Below, piece by piece: positions 34,945 through 43,732 of a stretch of DNA of 64,000 nucleotides (its first letter is position 1; each line of letters opens with the position of its first letter). Both the position numbers and the translations under genes were made by a program. Source of the stretch: JBCCGG01 sp039029395 (GTDB lineage: Bacteria; Pseudomonadota; Alphaproteobacteria; Kiloniellales; JAKSDN01); contig JBCCGG010000001.1 of NCBI GenBank assembly GCA_039029395.1, positions 382,400 through 446,399 on the forward strand, given 5' to 3'. Below the pieces are notes generated by a model, which was not told the origin of the DNA, did no database searches, and saw nothing but the letters and a program-made list of their open reading frames with translations.

Positions 34945-35208
34945 ATGACGGCACTCGAACGACAGCTCGACAATCACCGGCTGACCACGGCCGAAATTCT
35001 TTACCACATGCCCGATCACCCGGCCTTGCTGCAAAGCTACCTGTGGCAGGATTACGATCGGGCGCCCCACTTTCCGGCGCTTCATCGCTTCCTGGACTAT
35101 TGGGAGCAAAACCTGGAAGGCCGGCTGCACTCGGTCCAAGTCGCCAACGTGCCTCTGCTGCGGGTACCGACCTGGCGCATGGCAAAGGCCTGCTTGACCC
35201 TCCACTAG
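34945..35208 (+). CDS. Usg family protein
   Basis: 87 residues from the ATG at 34945, near a GAGGA; a start further upstream at 34903 is less likely. It matches the small Usg family: LTTAEILYHMPDHPALLQSYLWQDYDRAPHFPALHRFLDYWEQNLEG. Named from a gene upstream of tryptophan genes; function unknown. Common in alphaproteobacteria. Divergent from groES. Confidence 0.8.
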   Translation: MTALERQLDNHRLTTAEILYHMPDHPALLQSYLWQDYDRAPHFPALHRFLDYWEQNLEGRLHSVQVANVPLLRVPTWRMAKACLTLH

Positions 35209-35282
35209 GGTCTAGGGTCGCTGGACGGGGCGGGGCCAAGCCCTTAAGACTACGCTCGCCTTGATGCGCGCGGAGCGGCCCC

Positions 35283-36308
35283 TTGACCAGCCTAGCTGAA
35301 CATTCAATTCCAACGAGCGAAATCCGGCCCGACCGGGCGATCGGCCTGTGGCTCTTGGCCTGCGCCGGGATGGTCTTCGTCATGGCGCTGCTGGGCGCCG
35401 TCACCCGGCTCAGCGAGTCGGGACTCTCGATCATGGAGTGGGCGCCGGTCAGCGGCGCCCTGCCACCGCTCGGCGAGGCGGAATGGCAGCGTCTCTTCGC
35501 GCTCTACAAGGAGATCCCGGAGTACCAGGAACGACCCGGCGGCATGACTCTGGCCGAGTTCAAGGCGATCTTCTGGTGGGAGTACATCCATCGTTTGTGG
35601 GGCCGCCTGATCGGCTTGGTCTTCGCCGTGCCGTTCCTCTGGTTCCTGCTCAGCGGACGTATCGTTTGGCGCCGTGCCTGGCCATACATCGGCGTCTTCG
35701 CGCTCGGCGGTCTTCAGGGCGCCATGGGCTGGTTCATGGTGGCCAGCGGCTTTGCCGACCGCACCGACGTCAGTCAGTACCGTTTAGTCGCCCACCTATC
35801 GCTTGCGCTCGCAATCTATGGCTGGCTTCTGTGGCTCGCCTGGCAGGCGCTCGGGCCCCGGGCGCCGGGGCGCGGCCTGTCGCCGGCCTTGGTCGCCTTC
35901 ACGACGCTCGCCGTGGTGACGATCCTTTCGGGCGGGTTCGTGGCCGGGCTCAACGGCGGCTTCGTCTACAACACCTTTCCCCTGATGGGCGGTCAGCTGG
36001 TGCCGAGCGACTATGGCTTTCTAGAGCCCTGGATCGCCAACCACCTGGAGAACCCGGCGACCGCCCAGTTCAATCACCGGGTCCTGGCGGTGACCACGGT
36101 CTTCGCCGCGCTGGGGCTCTGGCTCAAGGCCGGGCGCGCCCTGGCGCCTGTCGCGGTCATGGCGCTGATCCAGCTTGGACTTGGTATCGCGACCCTGCTC
36201 TTGGTGGTGCCGATCTGGCTCGGCGCGGCCCACCAGGCCGGCGCGCTGATTCTCTTCACCCTGGCGCTCCGGGCGCTTTATCTGGCACCGGGCCGGGCCG
36301 ATGTCTGA
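35283..36308 (+). CDS. ctaA: heme A synthase (COX15/CtaA type 2)
   Basis: 341 residues from a TTG at 35283 with a GGAG site about 8 bases upstream; the next in-frame ATG would remove the first helix. Eight membrane helices with four heme-binding His regions: TRLSESGLSIMEWAP, WWEYIHRLWGRLIG, QFNHRVLAVTT and LGAAHQAGALILF. It oxidises a methyl group of heme O to make heme A for aa3-type cytochrome oxidase. The stop overlaps the COG0523 GTPase by eight bases. Confidence 0.94.
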   Translation: MTSLAEHSIPTSEIRPDRAIGLWLLACAGMVFVMALLGAVTRLSESGLSIMEWAPVSGALPPLGEAEWQRLFALYKEIPEYQERPGGMTLAEFKAIFWWEYIHRLWGRLIGLVFAVPFLWFLLSGRIVWRRAWPYIGVFALGGLQGAMGWFMVASGFADRTDVSQYRLVAHLSLALAIYGWLLWLAWQALGPRAPGRGLSPALVAFTTLAVVTILSGGFVAGLNGGFVYNTFPLMGGQLVPSDYGFLEPWIANHLENPATAQFNHRVLAVTTVFAALGLWLKAGRALAPVAVMALIQLGLGIATLLLVVPIWLGAAHQAGALILFTLALRALYLAPGRADV

Positions 36309-37353
36309 AGATCTCGCGATCCCGGAGGAACCGCTGCCGGTCTCGGTGCTGACCGGCTTTCTGGGCTCCGGCAAGACCACCGTGCTGCGCCATCTGCTGG
36401 CCTGCCCAGGGATGGATGAGACCGCGGTGGTGATCAACGAGTTCGGCGAGATCGGTCTGGACCACCTGCTGGTGGAGAGCGCCAAGGAGGATATGGTGCT
36501 GCTCAACAGCGGCTGCCTGTGCTGCTCGGTGCGCGGCGATCTGGTCGATACCTTGCGCCGGCTCTTCACCAAGCGGGTGCGCCGCGAGATCCCGCCATTC
36601 GCCCGTCTTCTGGTCGAGACCACCGGATTAGCCGACCCGGCGCCGATCCTCCACACCCTGATGAACGACCCGCTGTTGGTCACCCACTTCCGGCTCGACG
36701 GGGTGATCGCGACGGTCGACGGGGTGGTCGGCGGCGCCACCTTGGACCAGCACGCCGAAGCCCTGAAGCAGGCCGCGGTCGCCGATAGGGTCCTGATCAC
36801 CAAGGGCGACATTGCCCCGCCAGAGGCGATCGAGGATCTGGAAGCCCGCCTGCGGCAGCTCAACCCAGCAGCGCCGATCCTGGCGATCCGCGACGGCCGG
36901 GTGAAGCCGGGCCAGCTGTTCAATGCCGGCCTATACGACCCGGAGACGAAGACCTTGGAGGTACGACGCTGGCTCAAGGCCGAGGCCTACGGCGAGGCGC
37001 ACCACCATGGCCACAGCCACGACGTCAATCGCCACGACGACCGCATCCGGGCCTTTTGCCTGACCGCCGAGCAACCGCTCGACTGGGACCGTTTCAACGC
37101 CTGGGTCGAGATGCTGACCACGATCCACGGAGAGAACATTCTGCGCCTAAAGGGCCTGCTCGACATCGCACAAATCGAACGGCCGGTCGCGATCCACGGT
37201 GTGCAGCACGTTTTTCACCCGCCGCTGCTGCTCGAGGCCTGGCCCGACGAGGACCGCCGCTCGCGCCTGGTGATCATCGCAAGGGACCTGAACCGCGAGA
37301 CGGTCGAGCGGTCGTTCCAGGAGTTCAATAGGGACGGCTCGGTGATCAGCTAG
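36301..37353 (+). CDS. COG0523 (CobW/ZNG1) family GTP-binding metallochaperone
   Basis: 350 residues, overlapping ctaA by eight bases. Walker A GFLGSGKTTVLRHLL (about 18-32), metal-binding GCLCC (CxCC motif) in LLNSGCLCCSVRGDL, switch-like VETTGLADPAP, and a His-rich loop with EAHHHGHSHDVNRHDD (about 230-245). The C-terminal CobW domain follows (about 250-350). Such proteins pass zinc or cobalt to client enzymes, often under metal shortage. Which metal or client applies here cannot be told; co-translation with ctaA could be only positional. Confidence 0.88.
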   Translation: MSEDLAIPEEPLPVSVLTGFLGSGKTTVLRHLLACPGMDETAVVINEFGEIGLDHLLVESAKEDMVLLNSGCLCCSVRGDLVDTLRRLFTKRVRREIPPFARLLVETTGLADPAPILHTLMNDPLLVTHFRLDGVIATVDGVVGGATLDQHAEALKQAAVADRVLITKGDIAPPEAIEDLEARLRQLNPAAPILAIRDGRVKPGQLFNAGLYDPETKTLEVRRWLKAEAYGEAHHHGHSHDVNRHDDRIRAFCLTAEQPLDWDRFNAWVEMLTTIHGENILRLKGLLDIAQIERPVAIHGVQHVFHPPLLLEAWPDEDRRSRLVIIARDLNRETVERSFQEFNRDGSVIS

Positions 37354-37760
37354 CGCGTCACGTGGACCGGGCAGCCGGCGTGACGGACGACGAAGGCGGC
37401 CGTCGATCCGATGAAGTAGTCTTGCAGACCGGGCCTATGGGAGGCGACGACGATGCAGTCGGTGCCGTGCTCTTGGGCGTAGTCGACGATGCTGCGCCCC
37501 GGATGGCCCATGATCATCTCGACTTTGGCCTCTAGGCCGGACGCCGATGCGATCGACTCCAACTCCTTCATGGCCAGATCACGGGACTCTGCCACGACCT
37601 CCTTGGGAATCTGCGCGGCGACGAACCCAGGCATGGATTCAAGCACGTGCAGCAGCGTCACGCCACCGTCCGGGTCGAGCAAGGACCTGGCCACCGCGAT
37701 GGCGCCATTGCCAGGCTCTTCGTGGCCCAAAGCAATCGGAACGAGAATGTTCTTGTACAT
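37350..37760 (-). CDS. universal stress protein, UspA family
   Basis: 136 residues from the ATG at 37760 (GAGGGG site; opens MYKNILVPIAL). Single Usp domain, with MIMGHPGRSIVDYAQEHGTDCIVVASHRPG and IGSTAAFVVRHAGCPVHV at the C-terminus, the region that binds ATP in the ATP-binding subgroup. These proteins help cells endure starvation or oxidants. Convergent with the COG0523 gene (4-base overlap) and divergent from the PhyH gene. Confidence 0.9.
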   Translation of the reverse strand: MYKNILVPIALGHEEPGNGAIAVARSLLDPDGGVTLLHVLESMPGFVAAQIPKEVVAESRDLAMKELESIASASGLEAKVEMIMGHPGRSIVDYAQEHGTDCIVVASHRPGLQDYFIGSTAAFVVRHAGCPVHVTR

Positions 37761-37938
37761 CGTGTCACCCCTCACCAAAGATGACCCAGTCTTGGTCAGA
37801 GGCGAACCGGGCGCATTGACTCAAATCAAACCTTCAGCGGTCGGCCCACACGCCGCGCGCCGGACTTTTTCTGTTTACAGCGCCAAGCAATCGGCGCCAT
37901 CCTCGGCGCTGAAACCGCCGCTATCAGGAGCTCCGGTC

Positions 37939-38799
37939 ATGAACGCAGATATGCCCCGCGCCATCACCCCGGACGAGATCGCGACCTATCACCGAGACGG
38001 TGTCGTCTTGTTGCCGAGCATGTTCGATGGCGATTGGATCGATCTTCTGAACGAGGGCTTGCTTGCCAACTGCGACGACCCCACGGACCGCTCGCGGGTG
38101 TGGGACCGGGATGCCGACGGGCGCACCATGTTCTACGACAGCCAGGCCTGGCAGCGCATTGCCCACTACCGACGCTTCGTCTTCGGCTCGCCCGCAGCCC
38201 AAATCGCCGGCTGCTTGATGGGCTCTGAGCGCATCAACTTCTATTTCGATGCGGTCTTCGTGCGCTCGCCCGGCAGCCAGTTCGCCACGCCCTGGCACCA
38301 GGACGAGCCCTATTGGTCGGTCGAGGGCTACGACACCTGCACCATTTGGATGCCCCTGGTGCCGGTCAAGCGGGAGAACGCCTTGGCCTATGTGCCGGGC
38401 TCGCACCGCCTGGACTCGGTGTTCTATCAGTACAACTTCGGCAATTTGAACCCGGACGGCAAATCCGGCATCGACCAGGTGGACTTCTCCAACGTTGCAA
38501 ATGTGGACTTTCCCGACATCAACGCCGACCCGGAGCGCTTCGGGGTGGTGAGCTGGGACATGGCGCCGGGCGACTGCGTGGCCTTCAACAGCCGAATCAT
38601 GCACGGCGGCTCGGGCAAGCTGGCAGAGGACTGCGAGCTGCGGGTCTTCACGACGAAGTGGCTCGGCGACGACGTGCGCATCAAGTTCCGCGACTGCGGC
38701 ATGGACCCGGATCACAGCGCGGTCATGACCGCCCAGGGCCTCAAGCCCGGCGACCGTCCGGGCACCGACCTCTACCCCCAGGTCTGGCAACGCGTTTAG
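37939..38799 (+). CDS. phytanoyl-CoA dioxygenase (PhyH) family protein
   Basis: 286 residues from the ATG at 37939 with an AGGAG site 8 bases upstream. Fe(II)/2-oxoglutarate dioxygenase ligands are present: HxD in TPWHQDEPYWSVEGYDTCTIW, and the distal His and Arg in RIMHGGSGKLAEDCELRVF. N-terminal ITPDEIATYHRDGVVLLPSMF is the typical family entry. Substrates range from phytanoyl-CoA to ectoine and small natural products; none is implied by the neighbours. Confidence 0.87.
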   Translation: MNADMPRAITPDEIATYHRDGVVLLPSMFDGDWIDLLNEGLLANCDDPTDRSRVWDRDADGRTMFYDSQAWQRIAHYRRFVFGSPAAQIAGCLMGSERINFYFDAVFVRSPGSQFATPWHQDEPYWSVEGYDTCTIWMPLVPVKRENALAYVPGSHRLDSVFYQYNFGNLNPDGKSGIDQVDFSNVANVDFPDINADPERFGVVSWDMAPGDCVAFNSRIMHGGSGKLAEDCELRVFTTKWLGDDVRIKFRDCGMDPDHSAVMTAQGLKPGDRPGTDLYPQVWQRV

Positions 38800-38847
38800 C
38801 CCACGCCTCGGCTGCAGTGGGGCAGGTCAGGGTCGAGCGCAGCCCGC

Positions 38848-39066
38848 TCACTGCTGACGCCGGCCGCCCCGGCCGACGGCGCCGAACAGCATCACGGCTA
38901 GAAAGACCGCGAGCACGGGAAAGAGCACGGCATCGATCTCCGCGACCCAAGTCGCCAGGCCGATCGCTGGCAGCAGCCAGACCAGGAGCGGCGTGAAGCA
39001 GCAAACCGCCGTGATCAGCGCGCCAATGGCGCCAACCAAAAAGACCTTGGGCCTATTGAGAGCCAT
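38848..39066 (-). CDS. MerF-like small membrane protein
   Basis: 72 residues with two membrane helices: about 8-31 with a vicinal cysteine pair (ALITAVCCFTPLLVWLL) and about 40-62. The VCCFTP motif and helix pattern match MerF mercury transporters. MerF normally has a second Cys pair after helix two; here the C-terminus is GRGGRRQQ and lacks it. No merR, merA or merP is present, so mercury uptake is uncertain and another soft metal is possible. It starts 2 bases after the YbjQ-like stop, so the two form one unit. Confidence 0.65.
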   Translation of the reverse strand: MALNRPKVFLVGAIGALITAVCCFTPLLVWLLPAIGLATWVAEIDAVLFPVLAVFLAVMLFGAVGRGGRRQQ

Positions 39067-39068
39067 CC

Positions 39069-39383
39069 CTAGCCCAGGCGCACGGCGGTGCCGGTCGCGC
39101 TCACCATGAGCATGGAGTCGCCGATTGCGTGGTAGTCGAGGTCGACCGCGACAACCGCGTCGGCGCCGCGCTCCTGGGCCTCCTCGAGCATGTCTTCGAT
39201 GGCGTGCTCCTTGGCGCCGCGCAGGGCCTTCTCATAGCCGCCGGCGCGCCCGCCGATCACGTCGGTCACCTTGGCGAAGAAGTCCCGGAACATGTTGGCG
39301 CCGACGATGGCGTCGCCGCCGACGATGCCGATATGTTCGACGATCCGGTGGCCTTGGATGGTCTCGGTCGTGACGACGATCAT
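39069..39383 (-). CDS. YbjQ family (DUF74) heavy-metal-binding domain protein
   Basis: 104 residues. Characteristic pattern: ETIQGHRIVEHIGIVGGDAIVGANMFRDFFA, then ALRGAKEHAIEDMLEEAQERGADAVVAVDLDY and MLMVSATGTAVRL. YbjQ proteins form pentamers and are described as putative metal-binding, although a true metal has not been settled. Close coupling with the MerF-like gene downstream supports a metal-related role by context only. Confidence 0.85.
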   Translation of the reverse strand: MIVVTTETIQGHRIVEHIGIVGGDAIVGANMFRDFFAKVTDVIGGRAGGYEKALRGAKEHAIEDMLEEAQERGADAVVAVDLDYHAIGDSMLMVSATGTAVRLG

Positions 39384-39490
39384 GAAGGGGTGCTCCTGGC
39401 TGGCTACGACGCTTTCTATGGGCCAAGCTTACACCGCTTGTGCCGCTGCCTGAAAGCTGCTAGCCGGGTCGGGCAACTGCGGGGCGGCGC

Positions 39491-40771
39491 ATGGTGGCCG
39501 AGGCACAGAGCGACGCGGCGCCGGGCGCCGGCAAGAAGGGCATCATCGCCTGGTGCATCTTCGATTGGGCCAACTCGGCCTTTCCCACAGTGGTCATCAC
39601 CTTCGTGTTCTCGAACTACTACACCGCGGCGCTTGCCAGCTCGCCCGAGCAGGCGACCCAGGACTGGGGCCTGGCGATCTCGATCTCCGGCATCGCGGTC
39701 GCGATCCTGGCGCCGATTGTCGGCGCCGTGGCCGATCTGGGCGGCCGTCGCAAGCCTTGGCTGGCGATCTTCAGCCTGCTCTGCATCGCGGCCGGCCTCG
39801 GGCTTTGGACGGTCGAGCCGGAGCCCAGCTTTGCGCTGCGCGCGTTGATCTTGGTCGGCATCGCCAATGCCACATTCGAGCTTGGCCAGGTGTTCTACAA
39901 CGCCATGCTGCCGGAGATCGCGCCGCGTGCCATGCTTGGGCGGATCTCCGGCTGGGCCTGGGGCAGCGGCTATGCCGGCGGGCTGGTCTGCCTCACGCTC
40001 ACTTTGGTGTTCCTGATCCTGCCGGAGAAGCCGTTGTTCGGATTGGAGATGGCGAAGGGCGAGCCGGCCCGGGCGAGCGCGGTGCTGGTCTCGCTGTGGT
40101 ATCTGGTCTTCGCCGTACCGCTCTTCCTCTTCACCCCCGACCGGCCGGGCAGCGGCATGCCCTTCGCCCGGGCGGTCGGCCAGGGCCTGATCATGCTGAA
40201 GCGCACGCTGAGCGACCTGCGCCGCCACGGCAACATAGCGCGCTATCTGCTCGCTCGCATGATCTACACCGACGGCCTCAACACACTCTTCATCTTCGGC
40301 GGGGTCTACGCCGCCGGGCGCTTCGGCATGGACACCCAAGAGGTCCTGGTCTTCGCGATCCTGCTCAACATCACCGCCGGTATTGGCGCCGCCGCCTTCG
40401 GCTGGATCGACGACTGGATCGGCGCCAAGCGCACGATCATCATCGCGGTCGCCAGCCTGACCGTCTTCGGCGGCCTGATCCTGCTCGCCCCCTCCAAGCT
40501 GTGGTTCTATGTCCTGGGCTGTGCGCTTGGCATCTTCGTCGGGCCGGCCCAGTCGGCCAGCCGCTCGCTCATGGCGCGACTGGCGCCGGAGGAGATGCGC
40601 ACCGAGATGTTCGGGCTCTACGCGCTCTCCGGCAAGGCGACGGCCTTCATAGGCCCAGCCTTGGTTGGCTGGGTGACCGTCGCGACGAACAGCCAGGAAA
40701 TCGGCATGGCGACTATCCTGGTGTTCTTCCTGGTCGGGCTGGTCCTGATGCTGCCAGTCAAGGAGACCTGA
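39491..40771 (+). CDS. MFS transporter, UMF1 family
   Basis: 426 residues with about twelve membrane helices. N-terminal IIAWCIFDWANSAFPTVVITFVFSNYYTA is the mark of the UMF1/Atg22-like branch of the major facilitator superfamily, followed by ADLGGRRKPW in the 2-3 loop. Yeast Atg22 exports amino acids from vacuoles; bacterial members are uncharacterised. It has its own start after a 107-base gap and is divergent from the YbjQ-like gene. Confidence 0.85.
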   Translation: MVAEAQSDAAPGAGKKGIIAWCIFDWANSAFPTVVITFVFSNYYTAALASSPEQATQDWGLAISISGIAVAILAPIVGAVADLGGRRKPWLAIFSLLCIAAGLGLWTVEPEPSFALRALILVGIANATFELGQVFYNAMLPEIAPRAMLGRISGWAWGSGYAGGLVCLTLTLVFLILPEKPLFGLEMAKGEPARASAVLVSLWYLVFAVPLFLFTPDRPGSGMPFARAVGQGLIMLKRTLSDLRRHGNIARYLLARMIYTDGLNTLFIFGGVYAAGRFGMDTQEVLVFAILLNITAGIGAAAFGWIDDWIGAKRTIIIAVASLTVFGGLILLAPSKLWFYVLGCALGIFVGPAQSASRSLMARLAPEEMRTEMFGLYALSGKATAFIGPALVGWVTVATNSQEIGMATILVFFLVGLVLMLPVKET

Positions 40772-40785
40772 ACGGAGCTCCTGCG

Positions 40786-40995
40786 CTAGCGCGAGCAGTA
40801 GCTGTTCGGCTCCGTTGGAGAGAGGCTCGGTTTGCGGATCTTGCCGAGCGCCCGGCCAACACCTCGGTTCAGGCTGGCAATGACGTCTCCAAAGGCTTGC
40901 GCCCGCAAGGTGCGGGCCCGGGCTATGCCTTGGGCGATGGCCTCCTGGGTGATTTCACCAGGTACCAAGGGATCACGGGGGTCTGATCGCTTCAT
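40786..40995 (-). CDS. small RSP_7527-like alphaproteobacterial protein
   Basis: 69 residues from the ATG at 40995, chosen for an excellent GGAGG 8 bases upstream. A central helix with ARARTLRAQAFGDVIASLNRGVGRAL resembles the small RSP_7527-like family, which has an ARxLRAxA pattern and unknown function. It ends in a basic, proline-rich tail. Divergent from the LysR gene across a 140-base AT-rich gap, so LysR may control it. Confidence 0.55.
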   Translation of the reverse strand: MKRSDPRDPLVPGEITQEAIAQGIARARTLRAQAFGDVIASLNRGVGRALGKIRKPSLSPTEPNSYCSR

Positions 40996-41104
40996 GGCTG
41001 TATCCTCCGGGCGGAACGATGGGCTGGGGATCGGCCCATTGCTTGCCGAGGAATGTATTTCATGGCATTTCAATTGATAATATGGGGATTCAGACTATAA
41101 TTTT

Positions 41105-41117
41105 TTCCAAAATGGAA
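41105..41117. promoter_or_regulatory. candidate LysR binding site
   Basis: TTCCA, three bases and TGGAA (41105-41117) form a short palindrome in the AT-rich gap between the small protein and the LysR gene, 19 bases before the LysR ATG. LysR regulators commonly bind such sites in their divergent promoter. Arms are short, so the call is tentative. Confidence 0.35.
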
Positions 41118-41135
41118 TAGATAAAGGCGAAATCA

Positions 41136-42065
41136 ATGGATCGGCTAGGAGCGATGGAGCTTTTCGTGCAGGTGGCCGACAGCGGCAGCCTGTCGGCGGC
41201 GGCCCGCGTCTTGGGTATGACCCCCTCGGCCGCCAGCAAGCAGCTCGCCAAGCTGGAGGATCGTCTGGGCGTGCGCCTCTTGAACCGTACGACCCGCCGC
41301 ATCGCGCCGACCGAGGAGGGCCGGGCCTATCTCGAGCGCGCCCGGCGCCTGCTGGACGACCTGGCCGAGACCGAACAGGCGATCGCCGATCTGGGCGGCG
41401 GGGCGCGGGGCACGCTCAGGGTCGACCTGCCGAGCGCCTTCGGCCGGCTGTTCGTCACGCCCTTGATCCCGAGCTTCCTGGCGGCCAACCCAGAGGTTCG
41501 CATCGATCTCTCCTTCAACGACCGCTTCGTCGACCTGGTGGGCGAGGGCATCGACCTGGCGGTGCGCATTGGCGAGCTGGCCGACTCGAGCTTGATCGCG
41601 CGGCGACTCTTCGCCAATCGCCGGGTGGTCTGCGCCACGCCCGGCTACTTTGCGGATCATGGCCGGCCGCGCGTGCCAGGGGATCTGGTCGGCCACAATT
41701 GCATCGTCTACACCTATCGGGCGACCCGCTACGATTGGCGCTTTCGCACGCCAAGCGGTGCCGAGGAGACGGTGCGGGTCGCCGGCAACTTCGAGGCCAA
41801 CAGCGCCGAGGCGGTCTTCGACGCCCTGCTTGCCGGCCAAGGGGTTGCCTTGCAGCCTTTGTGGCTGGTCGGCCGGGATCTCCAGTCCGGCCGCCTTGAG
41901 GAGGTCTTGAGCGGCTACCACGCGCCGGATTCCAGCGGCTACATCATCTACCCGCCAGGCCGCCACCTTTCGACCAAGGTGCGCCGCTTCATCGATCACC
42001 TGGTGGCCGGCCTGGGGCGTGAGGATCTCTGGCAAGGCGCTTTGCGAGAGGAGGAGGCGACGTGA
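41136..42065 (+). CDS. LysR family transcriptional regulator
   Basis: 309 residues. N-terminal winged helix (about 1-60): MDRLGAMELFVQVADSGSLSAAARVLGMTPSAASKQLAKLEDRLGVRLLNRTTRR, a textbook LysR start. Effector-binding domain (about 90-300) of the periplasmic-binding type with LRVDLPSAFGRLFVTPLIPSFLAANPEVRIDL, as in the DsdC/YafC-like branch. Ligand unknown. Its stop overlaps the GTG of the next gene, so the two are co-translated, while a small protein lies divergently. Confidence 0.92.
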   Translation: MDRLGAMELFVQVADSGSLSAAARVLGMTPSAASKQLAKLEDRLGVRLLNRTTRRIAPTEEGRAYLERARRLLDDLAETEQAIADLGGGARGTLRVDLPSAFGRLFVTPLIPSFLAANPEVRIDLSFNDRFVDLVGEGIDLAVRIGELADSSLIARRLFANRRVVCATPGYFADHGRPRVPGDLVGHNCIVYTYRATRYDWRFRTPSGAEETVRVAGNFEANSAEAVFDALLAGQGVALQPLWLVGRDLQSGRLEEVLSGYHAPDSSGYIIYPPGRHLSTKVRRFIDHLVAGLGREDLWQGALREEEAT

Positions 42066-42487
42066 CCAAGAGAATCATTCACACCACGCCGGGCTTGGTG
42101 GAGGTGTCCTATCGGGACGACCTCGAGGCCATCTATCTGAAATGGCTCAGCGAGTACGATGAGGGCACGGCCGTGCGGGACGCGGTCCACGCGGCGCTCG
42201 ATCACGTACGCGAGAACGACGTGCGCAACTGGCTGGCCGACGTCTCGACCTCGCCGCGCGGCCTGAGCGAGGCGGATCAAGCCTGGGTCACCGGCGAGGA
42301 ATTCCGCACGGCGATTGCCGCCTCGCCCCTGCGCCGCTTCGTCCTGATCCCGCCCCTGCCGGAGACCGGCCAAGACACCTCGTGGCTGGCCGACTGGGAG
42401 GCTAACACGCTCGCCAAGTTCGGCGACCAAGTCCAGGCCAAGCTTTCCAGCGACCTGGAGGAAATTCGCGCCTTCTTCCTTGGTTAG
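42062..42487 (+). CDS. STAS/SpoIIAA-like hypothetical protein
   Basis: 141 residues from a GTG at 42062, overlapping the LysR stop (GTGA) with a GGAGGAGG site just before. The pattern (VSYRDDLEAIYLKWLSEYDEGTAVRDAVHAALDHVRENDVRNWLADVS) resembles the SpoIIAA-like (DUF5064-type) alpha/beta proteins common in alphaproteobacteria. Function unknown. Its coupling to the regulator suggests a shared response. Confidence 0.6.
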   Translation: MTKRIIHTTPGLVEVSYRDDLEAIYLKWLSEYDEGTAVRDAVHAALDHVRENDVRNWLADVSTSPRGLSEADQAWVTGEEFRTAIAASPLRRFVLIPPLPETGQDTSWLADWEANTLAKFGDQVQAKLSSDLEEIRAFFLG

Positions 42488-42496
42488 AACGCCGGG

Positions 42497-43732
42497 CTAG
42501 TCGTAGCTGCGCTGGTCGTCGATGACCTTGCCGTCATTCGCCAGGCTGCCCGGCGCGACAAGCTCCACGGCGCCGGCCAGCTTGCAGGCCGACTTGAGGC
42601 TTTCGCCGATTGCCTCTAGCGAGGCATCGCCCGCGACTTCGCACCGCAGGGTCATGACGTCCATCTCGCCGTCGCGCCCGACCACCAGGCGGGCCTTCAA
42701 GATCTCCGGATGGCGCTTGAGCGCGGCGGCGACCTGGCCCGGGTGGACGAACATGCCCTTAACCTTGGTGGTCTGGTCGGCCCGGCCCATCCAACCCTTG
42801 ATGCGCTGGTTCGTCCGCCCGCAGGGGCTGATGCCCGGCAGCACCGCGGAGAGGTCGCCGGTCGCCAGGCGGATCAAAGGATAATCGGGATTGAGCGTAG
42901 TGATCACCACCTCGCCGACCTCGCCGTCGGGCAGGGGATCGCCGGTGCCGGGCCTGACGATCTCCAAGATCAAATCCTCGTCGAGCACCATGCCGGGGCA
43001 GGGCGCCCCCGCCGGGTCCAAGCTCTCGTAGGCGACCAGGCCGAGATCGGCGGTCACGTAGCACTGCAGGGTCGTTACGCCGCGCTGGGCGTATTCTTCG
43101 CGCAGAGACGGGAACAGCGCGCCGCCGGAGACCAGGGCACGGGTAATGCTGGAACAATCGAGGCCAAGCTCGGCCGCCTTGTCGAGCAGCATCTTCAGGA
43201 AGTCAGGCGTGCCGCTGTAGCCGACCGGCCGCAAATGGGCGATCGCTTGGGCCTGTTGCTCGGAGTTGCCGACCCCGCCGGGCACGACCGCGCAACCGAG
43301 TGCCCGCAGGCCGCCGTCGAGGATCCAGCCGCCCGGGGTCAGGTGGTAGGAAAAGCAGTTGTGCACCAGATCGCCGGCCCGAAAGCCGGCGGCATGGAGG
43401 GCCCGTTCGACCCGCCAAAAGCCGGGGCGCGGCGATTCCGGTTCATAGATCGGCCCGGGCGATGCGAAGTAGCGGGCGACCGCCCCGGCCGCGAAGCCGC
43501 CTAGGGGCGGCTCGGCACTTTGCAGTTCCATCAGTTCGGGCTTGGTGGTGACCGGCAGAGCAGCCAAAGCTTGGCGGCCGGTTACGCTGGCCGGATCGAC
43601 CTCGGCCAGCAGGCGGCCATAGGCCGGTGCCTCGGACTTGGCGTGGGCGACTTGCTTGGCAAGCGCCGACATTAGCTCGGCTTCCCGTTCGCCGGGATCG
43701 CGGGTCTCTCGCGCGTCGAAGTGATCGCTCAC
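42497..43732 (-). CDS. phenylacetate-CoA ligase-like AMP-binding enzyme
   Basis: 411 residues from a GTG at 43732 that overlaps livF (GTGA). It follows the PaaK layout: an N-terminal AMP-binding domain with GGVGNSEQQAQAIAHLRPVGYSGTPDFLKMLLDKA, the RLATGDLSAV region, GRADQTTKVKGMFVHPGQV and a small PaaK C-terminal domain (about 315-411). The usual phosphate-binding loop SSGTTGxP is replaced by YFASPGPIYEPES, as seen in a Liv-linked subgroup. Predicted to activate an aromatic or related acid to its CoA ester. Last gene of the Liv operon. Confidence 0.82.
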   Translation of the reverse strand: MSDHFDARETRDPGEREAELMSALAKQVAHAKSEAPAYGRLLAEVDPASVTGRQALAALPVTTKPELMELQSAEPPLGGFAAGAVARYFASPGPIYEPESPRPGFWRVERALHAAGFRAGDLVHNCFSYHLTPGGWILDGGLRALGCAVVPGGVGNSEQQAQAIAHLRPVGYSGTPDFLKMLLDKAAELGLDCSSITRALVSGGALFPSLREEYAQRGVTTLQCYVTADLGLVAYESLDPAGAPCPGMVLDEDLILEIVRPGTGDPLPDGEVGEVVITTLNPDYPLIRLATGDLSAVLPGISPCGRTNQRIKGWMGRADQTTKVKGMFVHPGQVAAALKRHPEILKARLVVGRDGEMDVMTLRCEVAGDASLEAIGESLKSACKLAGAVELVAPGSLANDGKVIDDQRSYD

